Assembly: GCA_965240325.2 (NCBI GenBank)
Contig: OZ251236.1
Location: 558,001 to 622,000, forward strand
Origin: Rebecca billardiae RCC1528
Lineage: Eukaryota; Haptophyta
Direction: 5' to 3'
Length of the DNA stretch: 64,000 nt
Shown: in pieces, positions 1 through 12,069 of the stretch
Numbering within the stretch: position 1 is the stretch's first letter
Layout of the letters: each line of letters begins with the position of its first letter
Translations under genes and position numbers: made by a program
The notes under the pieces: model-generated
What the model was told of the DNA's origin: nothing
Databases searched by the model: none
The model's input: the letters and a program-made list of their open reading frames with translations, nothing else

Positions 1-3000
1 TCAGTGAACCCAAAGGCGACGTACAGCACACGGTCGCCATATGAGCAGCAGCCGCCGCCGGTGACGGTGAGGTGGAGAACGTCGCGCCACCCGCCGTCGT
101 AAACGTTTGCAAGCGGCTCGAGCGACAGGCGAACGGTGAATTCCTCCGGCACGTCGATCGTGGCGATGTGGTTGTTCAATCCAGGCTGGACCGGCCCCGC
201 GAGCTCGAGCAGCACGCCCGGCGTCAACGGCTGCGCCGGAGGGTCGACGAGCTCGCACACGTAGCCGTACGTATTCGTGCACGGGTGATTTGTGGCCCAC
301 TGCGTGCCGCCGCGACGGGGCGGGTCAATCAGCCGCACGCAATCGCCGACATGAGTGTTACGGTTTGGATACCACTCCGTGTACGCGAGCGCCTCGCCAC
401 TCACTGCGAGATAGTCGTCAGTTGAGGTGATGTCGAAGACGCCTATCCACGGCTGGCTCATCGAGATCAAGTCCAGGTGGTAGTACCAGTACTGGAGCTC
501 GATTGCGCTCAGTGGTACGGCCAGTCTGCCGACCAGGCCAGCTGCGATGCCCAGCGCGACGCAAGCCTCCTGCGCCTGCGGGTGGCAGTCGTGGGGCATC
601 CGCCATCGGCGGGCGCGCGCACGCGTGGCAGGCGGCGAGGGGGGATGCATATGAGCGTGGACACTTCTCGCGTACGAGATTATGACGGGGATGCATGGTG
701 GTGGGGGAGGCGCAAGTCGTCGTGTCCATCTCACAGAAGGGGGTGCGCACGCGCGCACACCGCAGTCCCTGAAAGTGATGCAGAGAAGCCCATGAAGCAC
801 TTCTCGACGGCGCCACCTGTCCACACGACGTTGCCGGCGGTGCCCGATGTGCACGCGGCGCCCACGGGCGTGGACGGCGGCGGTGGCGGCGCGCTGGCCG
901 ACAGCTCGCAGATGTACGCCGGCACGATGTTGAGGCATGGCCAATCACCCCACGTGTCGCCATACCAGAAGATCCCGTCGAAGCTGGCGCAGTCCTGGTT
1001 GCCTTGAAGGTTGTTCGGCTGCTCAATCCGCCACGGGTAGAAGCCGGCCAGCTTGGAGTCGCTGCCGCGCACAAACACGTTCTCCGTCTGCGAGTCGCTC
1101 GGCGCGACCCACGCGTCAGCCACACCCGTCAAGTTGAGGTGGTACAGCAAGTACTGCACCTCGCGCTCGCTGCCGGGCAGAAAGAGATGGCCCGACAGCC
1201 CGGCTGACGCGTTGCCCAACGCAGCACAGCCTGCAGCCGCCTGCGCGTGCGTCGCGCTGGTCTTGAAGCCGACGAAGCACTTGTCCACGGCGCCGCCCGT
1301 CCACACGGCAGCCCCCATGTCGCCAACGGAGCACGCGCGGCCCAGCGCAGTCGGCGGTGGCGGCGGTGGTGGAGCGACGAGCTCGCACACGTAGCTGGAC
1401 ACCAGCGCGCACGCATGATGCGTGTAAATGCCGTCGGACGTGCGCATCTGCACGCAGTACGGCGTGCCAGACGCATCTGGAAACCCGTTCTGGCGCGGGC
1501 CGGCCAGCCAGTTGTGCAGTCCCACTGGCTGACCATCGGCGCGCGCCCACTCGCCAAGCGTAAGCGCCGTGGGAGCTCCTTCCGTCTGGTCCTTCATGCC
1601 GATCCATGGGCCGTCGGCTGCCGCCATGCCGAGTGAGCTCGTGTTGAGCTGCGTGAGCGCGAACGCAATCTCGCCGACGCTCAGCGGCGTCAGAAGTCGT
1701 CCGATGTACGCGCCCTCCGTCGCAGTCCCCAGCGACTCGCACGCAGCTTGCGCCTGCGCGCGCGCGCGGGCGCAGCAGGCAGACGACGAGCGCGCGCGCG
1801 GCGCAACACGCCGAGGCGGGGCACGGAGCGCAGGGCGGTGAGCGCAGCGCAGGCGAGGAGCGTTCGCAGGCATGCGTGCGCGCGTACCGCCGCCCACGTG
1901 GTCGTCAGATTCGAGGTGAAGCCCATGATGCACTTGTCGACCACGCCTGAGGTCCAAATGGCGTTGCCAGCGTCGCCCTGCCAGCACGGCGGCACGAACT
2001 GGCCCGCCACTGCTGCGCTTGGCGCCGGGGGCGAGTGTGGCGGGCTCGGCGGCGGGCTCGGCGGTGGCGAAGGCGGCGGCGAGGGCGGTGGCGACGGTGG
2101 CGGCGGCGGGGCCGGTGGGCTCGGAGGTGGCAGGCTCGGCGGCGGGCTCGGTGGCGGCGGGCGCGGAGGTGGCGACGGCGGACGCGGCGGGCTCGGCGGC
2201 GGGCGCGGCGGTGGGCTCGGCGGGGGGCTCGGCGGTGAGCTCGGCGGGGGGCTCGGCGGAGGGGGTGAAAGCGATCGCGTGATGGTGAGGTTGCTCACGC
2301 GATTGGGCTCGTTGGGTTGCGTCATGCCGCTCCGGCTGAGCCCGCCTAGGTACACCCTCACATCCGAGAATGCAGCGCGCACGCCGCCGTTCGCGTATGT
2401 GTGCTCGCAAGCTGTCGACGTGCTGTTTGCGCTGTCCGAAAGCTCGACACGAATGGTGGATAGGGAGAGAGTGGCTGTGATGTGAATCGGCATGCCCGGC
2501 GCGGGAATGTCAAAGACGCCGCAGCCGTCGTCGCTTGCGCCGGAGTGGTCCGTTCTCACGTAGAGGCCGTCAGTGAACCCAAAGGCGACGTACAGCACAC
2601 GGTCGCCATATGAGCAGCAGCCGCCGCCGGTGACGGTGAGGTGGAGAACGTCGCGCCACCCGCCGTCGTAAACGTTTGCAAGCGGCTCGAGCGACAGGCG
2701 AACGGTGAATTCCTCCGGCACGTCGATCGTGGCGATGTGGTTGTTCAATCCAGGCTGGACCGGCCCCGCGAGCTCGAGCAGCACGCCCGGCGTCAACGGC
2801 TGCGCCGGAGGGTCGACGAGCTCGCACACGTAGCCGTACGTATTCGTGCACGGGTGATTTGTGGCCCACTGCGTGCCGCCGCGACGGGGCGGGTCAATCA
2901 GCCGCACGCAATCGCCGACATGAGTGTTACGGTTTGGATACCACTCCGTGTACGCGAGCGCCTCGCCACTCACTGCGAGATAGTCGTCAGTTGAGGTGAT

Positions 3001-4586
3001 GTCGAAGACGCCTATCCACGGCTGGCTCATCGAGATCAAGTCCAGGTGGTAGTACCAGTACTGGAGCTCGATTGCGCTCAGTGGTACGGCCAGTCTGCCG
3101 ACCAGGCCAGCTGCGATGCCCAGCGCGACGCAAGCCTCCTGCGCCTGCGGGTGGCAGTCGTGGGGCATCCGCCATCGGCGGGCGCGCGCACGCGTGGCAG
3201 GCGGCGAGGGGGGATGCATATGAGCGTGGACACTTCTCGCGTACGAGATTATGACGGGGATGCATGGTGGTGGGGGAGGCGCAAGTCGTCGTGTCCATCT
3301 CACAGAAGGGGGTGCGCACGCGCGCACACCGCAGTCCCTGAAAGTGATGCAGAGAAGCCCATGAAGCACTTCTCGACGGCGCCACCTGTCCACACGACGT
3401 TGCCGGCGGTGCCCGATGTGCACGCGGCGCCCACGGGCGTGGACGGCGGCGGTGGCGGCGCGCTGGCCGACAGCTCGCAGATGTACGCCGGCACGATGTT
3501 GAGGCATGGCCAATCACCCCACGTGTCGCCATACCAGAAGATCCCGTCGAAGCTGGCGCAGTCCTGGTTGCCTTGAAGGTTGTTCGGCTGCTCAATCCGC
3601 CACGGGTAGAAGCCGGCCAGCTTGGAGTCGCTGCCGCGCACAAACACGTTCTCCGTCTGCGAGTCGCTCGGCGCGACCCACGCGTCAGCCACACCCGTCA
3701 AGTTGAGGTGGTACAGCAAGTACTGCACCTCGCGCTCGCTGCCGGGCAGAAAGAGATGGCCCGACAGCCCGGCTGACGCGTTGCCCAACGCAGCACAGCC
3801 TGCAGCCGCCTGCGCGTGCGTCGCGCTGGTCTTGAAGCCGACGAAGCACTTGTCCACGGCGCCGCCCGTCCACACGGCAGCCCCCATGTCGCCAACGGAG
3901 CACGCGCGGCCCAGCGCAGTCGGCGGTGGCGGCGGTGGTGGAGCGACGAGCTCGCACACGTAGCTGGACACCAGCGCGCACGCATGATGCGTGTAAATGC
4001 CGTCGGACGTGCGCATCTGCACGCAGTACGGCGTGCCAGACGCATCTGGAAACCCGTTCTGGCGCGGGCCGGCCAGCCAGTTGTGCAGTCCCACTGGCTG
4101 ACCATCGGCGCGCGCCCACTCGCCAAGCGTAAGCGCCGTGGGAGCTCCTTCCGTCTGGTCCTTCATGCCGATCCATGGGCCGTCGGCTGCCGCCATGCCG
4201 AGTGAGCTCGTGTTGAGCTGCGTGAGCGCGAACGCAATCTCGCCGACGCTCAGCGGCGTCAGAAGTCGTCCGATGTACGCGCCCTCCGTCGCAGTCCCCA
4301 GCGACTCGCACGCAGCTTGCGCCTGCGCGCGCGCGCGGGCGCAGCAGGCAGACGACGAGCGCGCGCGCGGCGCAACACGCCGAGGCGGGGCACGGAGCGC
4401 AGGGCGGTGAGCGCAGCGCAGGCGAGGAGCGTTCGCAGGCATGCGTGCGCGCGTACCGCCGCCCACGTGGTCGTCAGATTCGAGGTGAAGCCCATGATGC
4501 ACTTGTCGACCACGCCTGAGGTCCAAATGGCGTTGCCAGCGTCGCCCTGCCAGCACGGCGGCACGAACTGGCCCGCCACCGCTGCG
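1..4586. repeat. Tandem duplication inside the lectin gene, period 2,569 bp
   Basis: Bases 1-2010 match 2570-4579 with no difference that I can find, including both introns. The match breaks at about 2017/4586. The copy nearer the gene start carries the true signal peptide. The downstream copy begins inside the signal-peptide end (AVAGQF) directly after the Pro-rich linker. This marks the crossover point and shows that the 5' unit is ancestral. The left end of the second unit is outside the window, so more units may follow. Confidence 0.95.
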
Positions 4587-4639
4587 ACGGCACAAGACGC
4601 AATGGCGAGGTGCATGGCAGCGTGCTGATGACGAGGCAT
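1..4639 (-). CDS. Secreted multi-domain C-type lectin-like protein, 5 exons visible, 3' end outside window
   Basis: Predicted secreted or surface carbohydrate-binding protein. Exons, all phase 0: 4639-4457, 4322-3330, 3144-1888, 1753-761, 575-1 (continues past the left edge); about 1,333 residues are visible. Introns run GTACGC..CAG (134 bp) and GTGTGC..CAG (185 bp), each present twice. The ATG at 4639 opens a signal peptide; the hydrophobic stretch ends in AAVAGQF, and a second in-frame Met is eight residues downstream. Each repeat unit holds three C-type lectin-like domains with WIG-type cores and closing YVCEL or YICEL motifs. These are followed by a beta-rich domain of about 170 residues, probably concanavalin/LamG-like, with paired Cys. 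A Ser/Pro-rich linker of about 75 residues (SPPP repeats, 2030-2270) joins the units. Domain type is secure from the cysteine and WIG/CEL pattern; ligand is unknown. Confidence 0.8.
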
Positions 4640-5761
4640 GGTGATCTTGGTGTCGAGTCACGCGCTCGTTCGAGGGAGTCGCCGATACGCACCACCCGCC
4701 GGGCGTGAGTAGGTTCTGGAAGGGCGGGAGCACCACCGGCTTCAGCAACCGGTAGCTAATTAGCGCTCACTACAGTACGGTACCGCGGCCCCCATTCGCG
4801 AATTGTAGACGACGAACATGTTCGATGCGGCGCATTCTCGTCGACATCATTGACGAATGTACATACATTCGTGTATGAGAAGAATCTTCGCTGCGGCATT
4901 CTCGTCGAGGTCATTGACGAATGGAGACGAACTAGTACAGTCGTATGGGGGTCGTAAAGAGAACGCAGCTCCTGTAGATCATGGTATCGGATAACCGTAA
5001 TACCTTTTCATCATACAGTATAGTGAAGTTCATAATAAAGTTCATCCGTGATCAGACTACCATGCGTTGATGATGTCAGTGATCAGGCCGGAAGAACTCA
5101 CGAACGGCGCCCCGTGGCAATTACTTCTCGCGCACCGCCGTCATCACAAAGGCCGCCGTAGTATGTTGTCATCCTACAGTATATTTCTGGCCTGATTCAG
5201 TTCGTAATCTCGCCTTCCTGACTATAATCCTGAGCTGTGTGCGTCTCTTTTTCTTAGTAAACTGTACTGATGTAGATTGAGAGGCTGGAATGACCAAGAG
5301 GTATCTTCAGTCTTCAAAATACATACCGCGTGCTACACTCACCGCTACAGTTTCCTCAGAATAAGAGACGCGCATAACTCACGTCGATGCCTCAGGCAGG
5401 CGAGCGGCTTAACGCGGCGTTGGCGCGTCGGATGTCGACGGGGGCGTGGAGGTGCGTCGGGACGTCCCAGCGAATCGTCGACGCGGCGTGTCCGTTGGCC
5501 TGCCCACCTGCTGCTCGCTCAAGCATGTTTGCCTTTCCCCGCCGCTCGCCTCTCCCGGCGCTTGACGCCTTGAGGCAACACGCGGTAGTTGCGGCCACCT
5601 TCGAATAGGCCCGCGGCTCAGATCAGGACCGACTTGAACGCGACGCGGCGGAGATTGAGCGCGACTGGTTCACGCTGGACCTTGACCGCTTCGTGCACTC
5701 CCTCGATGCTGTCATCAAAGAAGCCCTCGCGTGGACGACCTTGTCAATCCTTGTCTCTGAA
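4640..5761. other. Intergenic, lower-GC region with a short direct repeat
   Basis: No convincing gene. It contains the upstream region of the lectin gene. A direct repeat of about 26 bp (GCATTCTCGTCGA...TCATTGACGAATG) occurs at about 4832 and 4897. Base composition is clearly more AT-rich than in the coding blocks. Short ORFs between 5277 and 5760 show no recognisable motifs. Confidence 0.5.
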
Positions 5762-6525
5762 GTCGTCAAGGATCTCGCAGCAAGTCGCCGTTCCTATGGT
5801 TGGGCAGGCCTTCGAAACCTGCTGCTCGGTCCTGACATCTCGTGTGCGTGCGCTGGCCGTTCCGCCGTGTCTCGCAGTCTAGCCCCTAAATGGGTGGGGC
5901 CGGTGGTGCGCTGAGACCAAGCCGTGTAGCTCAGCGACCCTAGTAGTCGCCGGCTCGCATGGCCGCGCTGGGCCTGCGCGGCGTACAGTAGTGCTGATGC
6001 CCGGGTTCTGTACTGCGAGCAGTGCGAGCTGCGGGGCTGTATAGTGTATTATCAGCTACGCGCCGTACACTGTAACCTGCCCTCTACTAACTCGGCGGAG
6101 TGTCTGTGCCGGGCCGTTGTATAGACGAGGGGGCCGGGGGACGACGGCGAGGAGCGCTGATCCTGGTGTTTGTCCCTGCTGCTCGATCTGCTGCTACAGC
6201 TTGCTGACTCTGACGCCTGCATGCCCGTTGCATGCCACGTCGTTAAATATAGTACGTCGTCAAGGATCTCGCAGCAAGTCGCCGTTATTCCTATATAGTT
6301 GGGCAGGCCTTCGAAACCTGCTGCTCGGTCATCCTGACATCTCGTGTGCGTGCGCTGGCCGTTCCGCCGTGTCTCGCAGTCTAGCCCCTAACTGGGTGGG
6401 GCCGGTGGTGCGCTGTGAGACCAAGCCGTACAGCTCAGCGACCCTAGCTTACAGTAGTGCTGCTGATAATGCCCGGGTTTTGTACTGCGAGCAGTGCGAG
6501 ACTCTGCGGGTCGCTGTATAGCATT
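5762..6525. repeat. Diverged direct repeat pair (5762-6045 and 6256-6525)
   Basis: Both halves share GTCGTCAAGGATCTCGCAGC, the GGGCAGGCCTTCGAAACCTG block, the GGTGGGGCCGGTGGTGCGCTG block and a GTACTGCGAGCAGTGCGAG tail. They differ by small indels, and an internal block of about 40 bp present in the first copy is missing from the second. Indels break every reading frame, so this is a decayed duplicated segment. The translated first copy (with upstream 5630-5760) could be a fragment of an old gene, but I cannot name it. Confidence 0.75.
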
Positions 6526-6689
6526 GCATTCATTGCGTCGTCATGCAGCTTATTATTAGTCTAGACACAGCATCAGCAGTTAGCAGTCTGAGCAGATGCG
6601 CTACTAAGCGAGGCACGCGGCTGCCAGCTGGCTGCTTCTCGGCCGCCTCCAGAAGGCTGATGCATGCGCTCAGCGCCGGCGCTGGGCAC

Positions 6690-9437
6690 TCAGCGCGGGG
6701 TTGACATGGTCTCGTGACGGCGCAGCAGAGAAGCTGCTGATGACATTCCGCGGCGCTCGTCCTCATCTTGCGGCGGCGGCTGTGCGCCCGCAACGCCCGC
6801 TCCATGGGCGTCATGCTCCGGCGGGCTCGCGGCAGTTGGTCGCGCCCAGGCTGCGCTTGAGACGACGGTGCGTTGTGCGATGCGCGGCTGTGTGCGCGCA
6901 CGGCGCTCGGCGTCGCTGCCCGGCGGCGCCTCCGTCAACCGCCGGCTGGTGGTGCCCACACTTGCCGTGGCGCGCTCGGCGCAGCCTGGCGACACCGCGC
7001 GCGGGGGTGCGCGGAGTGCACGTGGCTCTGCGCTGTGCACCCGCACTGGGTGCCTGGGCGAGGGTGAGCGCGACCGCGAGGCCGCACGTGACGCTGCAAA
7101 CACGTCATCAGCGCGCACATGCAGCCGCGAGCGACGTCCGCCGCGCACGACGACCGGCGGCGCTGCTTTCCACGCGGCCCGCTCGGCCGGCCCGAGAGCG
7201 CGCAGCCGGTGCGCCACCTCGCTCGGGGCACCATCCTCCGAGCCGAGCCGCGCGTGCGTGGGCAGTGCACCCCCGTGTGCGCGCTCCTGCGCGGCGTGCA
7301 GCCGCTGGACGAATTCGTCGAGCGTCTCGTACCCACCGCCGACGCGCAGGCGCAGCTCCAGCGCGCCCACGCCGCGCACGCGACTGTCGCCATCGATGCC
7401 GCCGCGCGCCCCAGCCGCAGCCACCCAGCTGCCGACAGCCGCTGGGCTGCTGCTTGCGCCGAGAGCAGAGCCACCGCCACCGCCAGCGCGCCAGGGCCCG
7501 CCGTTGGCACAACCCGCACCGCCGCCGCCGCCGCCGCCGAGGTGCGCGCCCACACCGCCGCCCCCCGCGCCCGCTCGAGCCGCGCCCGCGTCACCGTCGC
7601 CTGATGCCACGCCCGCAGTGCGCCCGGGCAGCTGCACCGATGCACGCGCACCGCCGACCTCCCACTCGCCAGCGCCGAGGTGGCGGACGGCGGGGAGCCT
7701 GCCGTCGGTGAGCAGCCGCAGGATGAGCGCGGCTCGCATGCGCGCGTCGGCCTCCGCGTCCTCGCCGCCATCTGCGCGCGCGCCCGCGCCCGCAGCGGGC
7801 GAGGACGAGGAGGTCTCTGCGCCGGGGCCGACGGCGGACGCGACGTCACGCAACGCGTCGAGGAGATGCTGCAGCGCGCGCTGTGCACGCGCGTCCTCGG
7901 AGGCGGCGTCCACGCCTCCCGCTACGCTTGGGACGGACGCGTGCCCCACGACCATACCGGCACGCCGGCGCAGTTCGTCCGCGTCCGCGCGCGCGCGCCT
8001 CGCCTCGAGTGCGTGCGCGTGCGCCTCCGAGCGAGCGACTGCGAGCTGGCGGCGCAGCTCGTCGCACTCGGCGCGCGCCTCGGTGGCCTCCGTGGCTCGA
8101 CGCCGCGCCTCTGCTCGCGCGCTGGCGAGCTCGCGCGCGTGCGTCGCTGCTGCCGCGTGCGTCGCCACGGTCGCCGCCGCAGACGCCGCGTCATGTGCTG
8201 CGGCCGCGATCGCCGCGTCGCGCGCCGCCGCCGCGCGGTGCGGGCCCCCGCCGCTCAGCGCGGCCGCGCCAGCCACGGGCGCCATGGGGCTCGGCCACGC
8301 GAGCCCGGGCGTGGCGTGACGCACACGCGAGGGGGAGCTGAGGTGCGAGCCGCTGCGCGCGCCCCTCCGCCCGACGCCATCGCCGCCATCGCGATCGTCG
8401 CCATCCCGACCACCGTCGGCAAGGCCGGAGTGCGCGTCGGCCGCCACCGCCTCGACTGCGGCGGCCGCTCGCTCCAGCGCGCCCAGGGCGCGGCCGTCGG
8501 CGGCAGAGGCTGCGTCGTGGTCGTGGGCGTGCGCGGCGTGTGCTGCGAGTGCCAGGCGCTCGAGCTCACGCAGCTGCTCGGCCAGCGCGCGCAGCCCCTC
8601 GGATTCCGCCGCGCCTGAAGCCCCCTGCGACTGCGGCTGCGGCTGCGGCCCCTGCTCCGCGCCCGCCGCCGCCGCCGCCGCCGCCGCGCTCGCGGCCGCA
8701 CTCAGCTGCGCGGCCTGCGCGCTGGTGAGCAGCTCGTGGAACGCGGCGGCGCGCAGCGAGACGGTGGCCTGGCGCGAGTGCGACGCGCTCTCCAGACTGC
8801 CGCGTGCCTCGGCGAGCGCGTCCAGCGCGTCGTCCAGCGAGGCGGCGATCTGACGCAGCATGGCGCCGTGGGCGCTGGACGCGCTCCCGGCCACCGCCGC
8901 CTGCGGGACGCGTCGCGTGCGCGCACGTGGGGAAAGGGGGTTTAGCAGCATGGGCGTGGGGCCAGGCACGGCTGGTCAAAAGCGCGCATCGCGTCCGCGC
9001 CCAGTCGCGCGCACCTCGGCGCGTTCGATCTCGAGCTCGTGTGCGCGCGTGCGCGATGCGTCGAGCTCAGCCAGCCGGTGCTCGCGCGCGTCGACGCGGG
9101 CCTCGCGCGCGGTGAGCTCGGAGGCGTGCTCGCGCCGCGCTGACTCAACAAGAATGCGTGTCTCGCTCAGTCGCTCGCGCAGCTCGTGCGCCTCGGTGCG
9201 CGACTCGTGTAGCTGCGCGCGCGAGGCATCGAGCTCTCTCTCGAGCGCGCCCAGCCGCGCTCGGCATGCATCGGCGGAGCCGCGCGCCTCGGCCTCGCGG
9301 CGGCGCGAGACAGCAAGCGCCTCCTCGAGCGCGCCAAGACGCAGCGAAACCGCCCTGCGCGTCTCGTGCCACAGCTCGGTGCGCTCATGCCGCGCGTCGT
9401 ATGACGCCTGCACGAGCGCGAGCTCGGCCGAGGTCAT
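6690..9437 (-). CDS. Large coiled-coil protein, 2 exons, function unknown
   Basis: Exons 9437-9015 and 8900-6690, joined through a 114-bp phase-0 intron (GTGCGC..CAG); about 877 residues, ATG start at 9437. Residues 1-141 and much of the next 350 are rich in Ala, Arg, Glu and Leu with heptad-like spacing, as in long coiled coils (for example runs of EALAVSRRREAEARG type). The middle has a Gly-rich low-complexity stretch. A segment near residue 520 (VGGGYETLDEFVQRLHAAQ) is less biased and could be a small folded module. The C-terminus is Arg/Ser/Pro rich. No enzymatic motif is seen. The second exon is open well upstream of its splice site, but only GTG is available there, which supports the spliced model. 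Head-to-head with the MazG-like gene at 9617. Confidence 0.6.
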
Positions 9438-9616
9438 CTCGGGCGGTCGTGACCAGCAAGAAGGTCGTAAAATGGCAAGCCCTGTTTCACCGTTTCAGCC
9501 TGTCTTGGTTTGAGGTGGTTACTGCCGTTGCAGGTTGGTGTTCCGGACGCACGGCGGCGCCCGGACCACAGCTCGAATACTGTTGGGTTGGCCACGCCTG
9601 CGCGCAGTCAATCACG
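9438..9616. promoter_or_regulatory. Shared divergent promoter region (179 bp)
   Basis: Only 179 bp separate the start codons of the coiled-coil gene (minus) and the MazG-like gene (plus), so both promoters must lie here or overlap the 5' UTRs. No TATA box is evident. This is inferred from gene layout only. Confidence 0.4.
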
Positions 9617-10147
9617 ATGACGCTTGGCGGCGGAGTGCCCAAAGTTGGCGGGCTCAGCGGCTACGCTGAGCCCGCGACGCTCCGGTGCGTGGGGTCTTTC
9701 CATGAGCAGTTCCGTGTACCCGTGCTCAGTGCGCCGCGCATTCCATCCGAGGAGCGATGCCGCCTGCGCGTCGATCTCCTGCAAGAGGAGCTGGACGAGT
9801 TGAAGGTGGCGATCGCAGAGCAGGACATGGTGGGCGTGGCTGATGCGCTGGCCGACCTGCAGTACGTGCTCGCCGGCACCGTGCACGAGTTCGGCCTCGG
9901 GCGGCGTTTTGGCTCCCTTTTCGACGAGGTGCACCGCTCGAACATGAGCAAGGCTTGCGCGTCGAAGCATGAGGCAGAGCTCACGGTCGAGCAGTACGCC
10001 GCCAAAGGCGTGGACGCTCGGATCGAGCTCGTCGGCGAGAGCTACCTGGTCTACCGTGTCCCGGACGGGAAGGTGCTCAAGAGCGTCCACTACAGCCCCC
10101 CGGAGCTCGGTGGCATCCTCGAGGCGCCTGTGCACGGCTACAAGTAG
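9617..10147 (+). CDS. MazG/HisE-like nucleotide pyrophosphohydrolase
   Basis: 176 residues, single exon, ATG at 9617. It belongs to the all-alpha NTP pyrophosphohydrolase superfamily (MazG, phosphoribosyl-ATP pyrophosphatase-like, dUTPase-2). The metal-binding EExxE motif is seen as E57-E58-x-x-E61 (QEELDELK), and the second acidic helix as VADALADLQYV with D76 and D80. The characteristic FDEVHRSNMSK segment follows at about 102-112, and a GKVLKSVHYSPPEL tail at 152-164. These proteins hydrolyse an alpha-beta phosphodiester of a nucleotide and are often house-cleaning enzymes; the substrate cannot be read from sequence. The close match to the bacterial single-domain form suggests an old bacterial or organellar origin (inference). 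There is no clear targeting peptide. Confidence 0.85.
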   Translation: MTLGGGVPKVGGLSGYAEPATLRCVGSFHEQFRVPVLSAPRIPSEERCRLRVDLLQEELDELKVAIAEQDMVGVADALADLQYVLAGTVHEFGLGRRFGSLFDEVHRSNMSKACASKHEAELTVEQYAAKGVDARIELVGESYLVYRVPDGKVLKSVHYSPPELGGILEAPVHGYK

Positions 10148-10698
10148 TCCCTGACGACATCAGACCTCGACGCATGATCTGAGTTTGGACCATGTGGCCG
10201 ACAAGGGCGACACGCGGGCGCTGTGCAGTGTGCACCTACGATACAGAAATCAGTGCTTTTCTCGAGTCAGATGATGCACTACACCGTCACCGTACTGGCC
10301 GCGCCCCTCACTCCTCACAGACCTCAGCAGACAAGCACGGCCGCTACTCTCGGCCTTCGGCTCCGCACTCCGGGCCCCGGCACGCCGGTGCCACTGCCCG
10401 GTCCGCGCCCCGGACTCGCGATAGAGTACAGTTTACTATGCGATTTAACGTGACACAACCGTGCCCGTGGCTTAGACATGGCACTGGCCACAGCTACCAC
10501 TCACCAGCACCGTGGGCCGTGCCGTGCCCGTGCGGACTCGGGACGACCGAAGACACAATGCGCGGCTCGGACTGACGCAGCGCATCTAGTCGCGCCCACG
10601 GCGTTGTCAGTGTCGGCGATGTGCGCCAGCGAGACCGCGCTGGCGAGTTAGAGTGGTCCTTGACAGGCCGACAGCCCGCCCGGGCCCGCTCGCGGCTT
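10148..10698. other. Intergenic, no gene seen
   Basis: About 550 bp between the MazG-like gene and the foldback element. Only short overlapping ORFs without motifs are present. It should contain the 3' UTR of the upstream gene. Confidence 0.5.
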
Positions 10699-11522
10699 GA
10701 GACCCCTTCAGGGAAATCGTGCTCGGCTGGGGTCGCGGCTGCGCTGGCGAGCGGCTGAGGTCGGACCTCAGCCGAGCCGAGGCCGGCTGAGGTCGATCTC
10801 CACATTGAACATACGGGGAAAGCGCGAGATAGTAGGCGCCGCGCGCGCCGAGGCGCCTTGCGCCTCCTCGCACGTCGCACCGACGCGTGGCACGCGACTC
10901 ACGCGGCTGCGCATCGGCGCTGAGGTACAAGGGTCCATCCGCGCCGATCGCGCGCGTGCGCACGCCCTTCCTCGCCGCTGCGGCAGGCGCACGCGCTTCG
11001 CGAGCCGCCATGCGTGCGCTGGGAGGCAAAAGCGCACGCGCGCGGCGAGGCACGTTGAACGCCCCAGACGCAGCGATGCGTCGTATGGCGTAGCACATGT
11101 CACACGCGTGCTCTCAGCTTCGCGTGGCGCCGCGCGTGTGCACGGTCTCGGCGGTGCGCGTCGCGCGCTTTGCGCAGCCGCCAGCACACAGCCAGCTGAC
11201 CCACGTGCGCCCGGCGTCGTCGAGTGGGCTGTGCACTGCGCGCACGAGGCGTGGCGCTGCGTGCCTGGCTCGTGGATGGTATGATGCCCGCGCTCTGCGC
11301 CCCTCCTGGCGCTTGGCCAGCGATGTGTACCTCCGCGGCCAAGCTGTTCCGCGGCGTGGCAGGCGGTGCGATCGCAGGGCGCGGCCGGTTCCAGCCGCCG
11401 GCTCGCCGGCCATGCGCACCGGGACATGCGGTGCCATGTCGGCCTCGCGAGCGCGCGCGGGTGTCACGTAGTGATGCAACTGCCCCTCGGCGGCCGCAGG
11501 GCGGTCGCGGCCGCAGCCTGGC
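10699..11522. repeat. Left inverted arm of foldback copy 1
   Basis: Reverse complement of 12070-12882 apart from small indels. The subterminal part contains palindromic AGGTCGGACCT and repeated CGGCTGAGGTC blocks within the first 100 bp. Confidence 0.9.
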
Positions 11523-12069
11523 GCCCTGGGATCGCGCATGGCGGTCAGCTCATGCATCAGGCAGGCGAGCACGACAGCAGCCAGGCGCACTGTGAATCGG
11601 CCGCGGCCGTCTGCTGGTTCTAGCTCGCCTCTCGGACGAGTGACCGAGACTCGTCAGCCCACGCCATTTGGTTGTCGGTAGCAAACGGGTGGACTTCCGC
11701 TGGCGCTGCTGATGATCAATAGGCTGTCGCAGCAACATATCGTCGCCTGTTGCTAGCTGGCATCTCTCATCTGCTCAGCGAGCTCTGTGGACTGGGCCGT
11801 GCATGCCGGCATGCGACACAGCAACAGGCATGCTGCATGGTTTTGGCAGCCATCGAGTCACAATGCGACGAATCCTGCCGCCAGACTTGACATGTGCGCT
11901 ACCTGCCCGGCAAATGGCAACGCCCCCATCTCAGAGACATGCCAAGTTGTTCTCGAGTTGCGCTGCACCTGATGACAATACCCGACCTGTGCACTTCGGC
12001 TGCTGTGCTGAGCAACACCGTAGGCCGCAACCAGCTTGTCAATCAGATCAGCAGCGGGGGACGAGATGA

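Noticed and set aside
1690-3513. 607-codon continuous minus frame as a single exon of the lectin gene
   Set aside because: It reads through two introns with GT..AG borders. The translated intron pieces are Arg/Cys-rich and interrupt the lectin domains, and splicing restores them.
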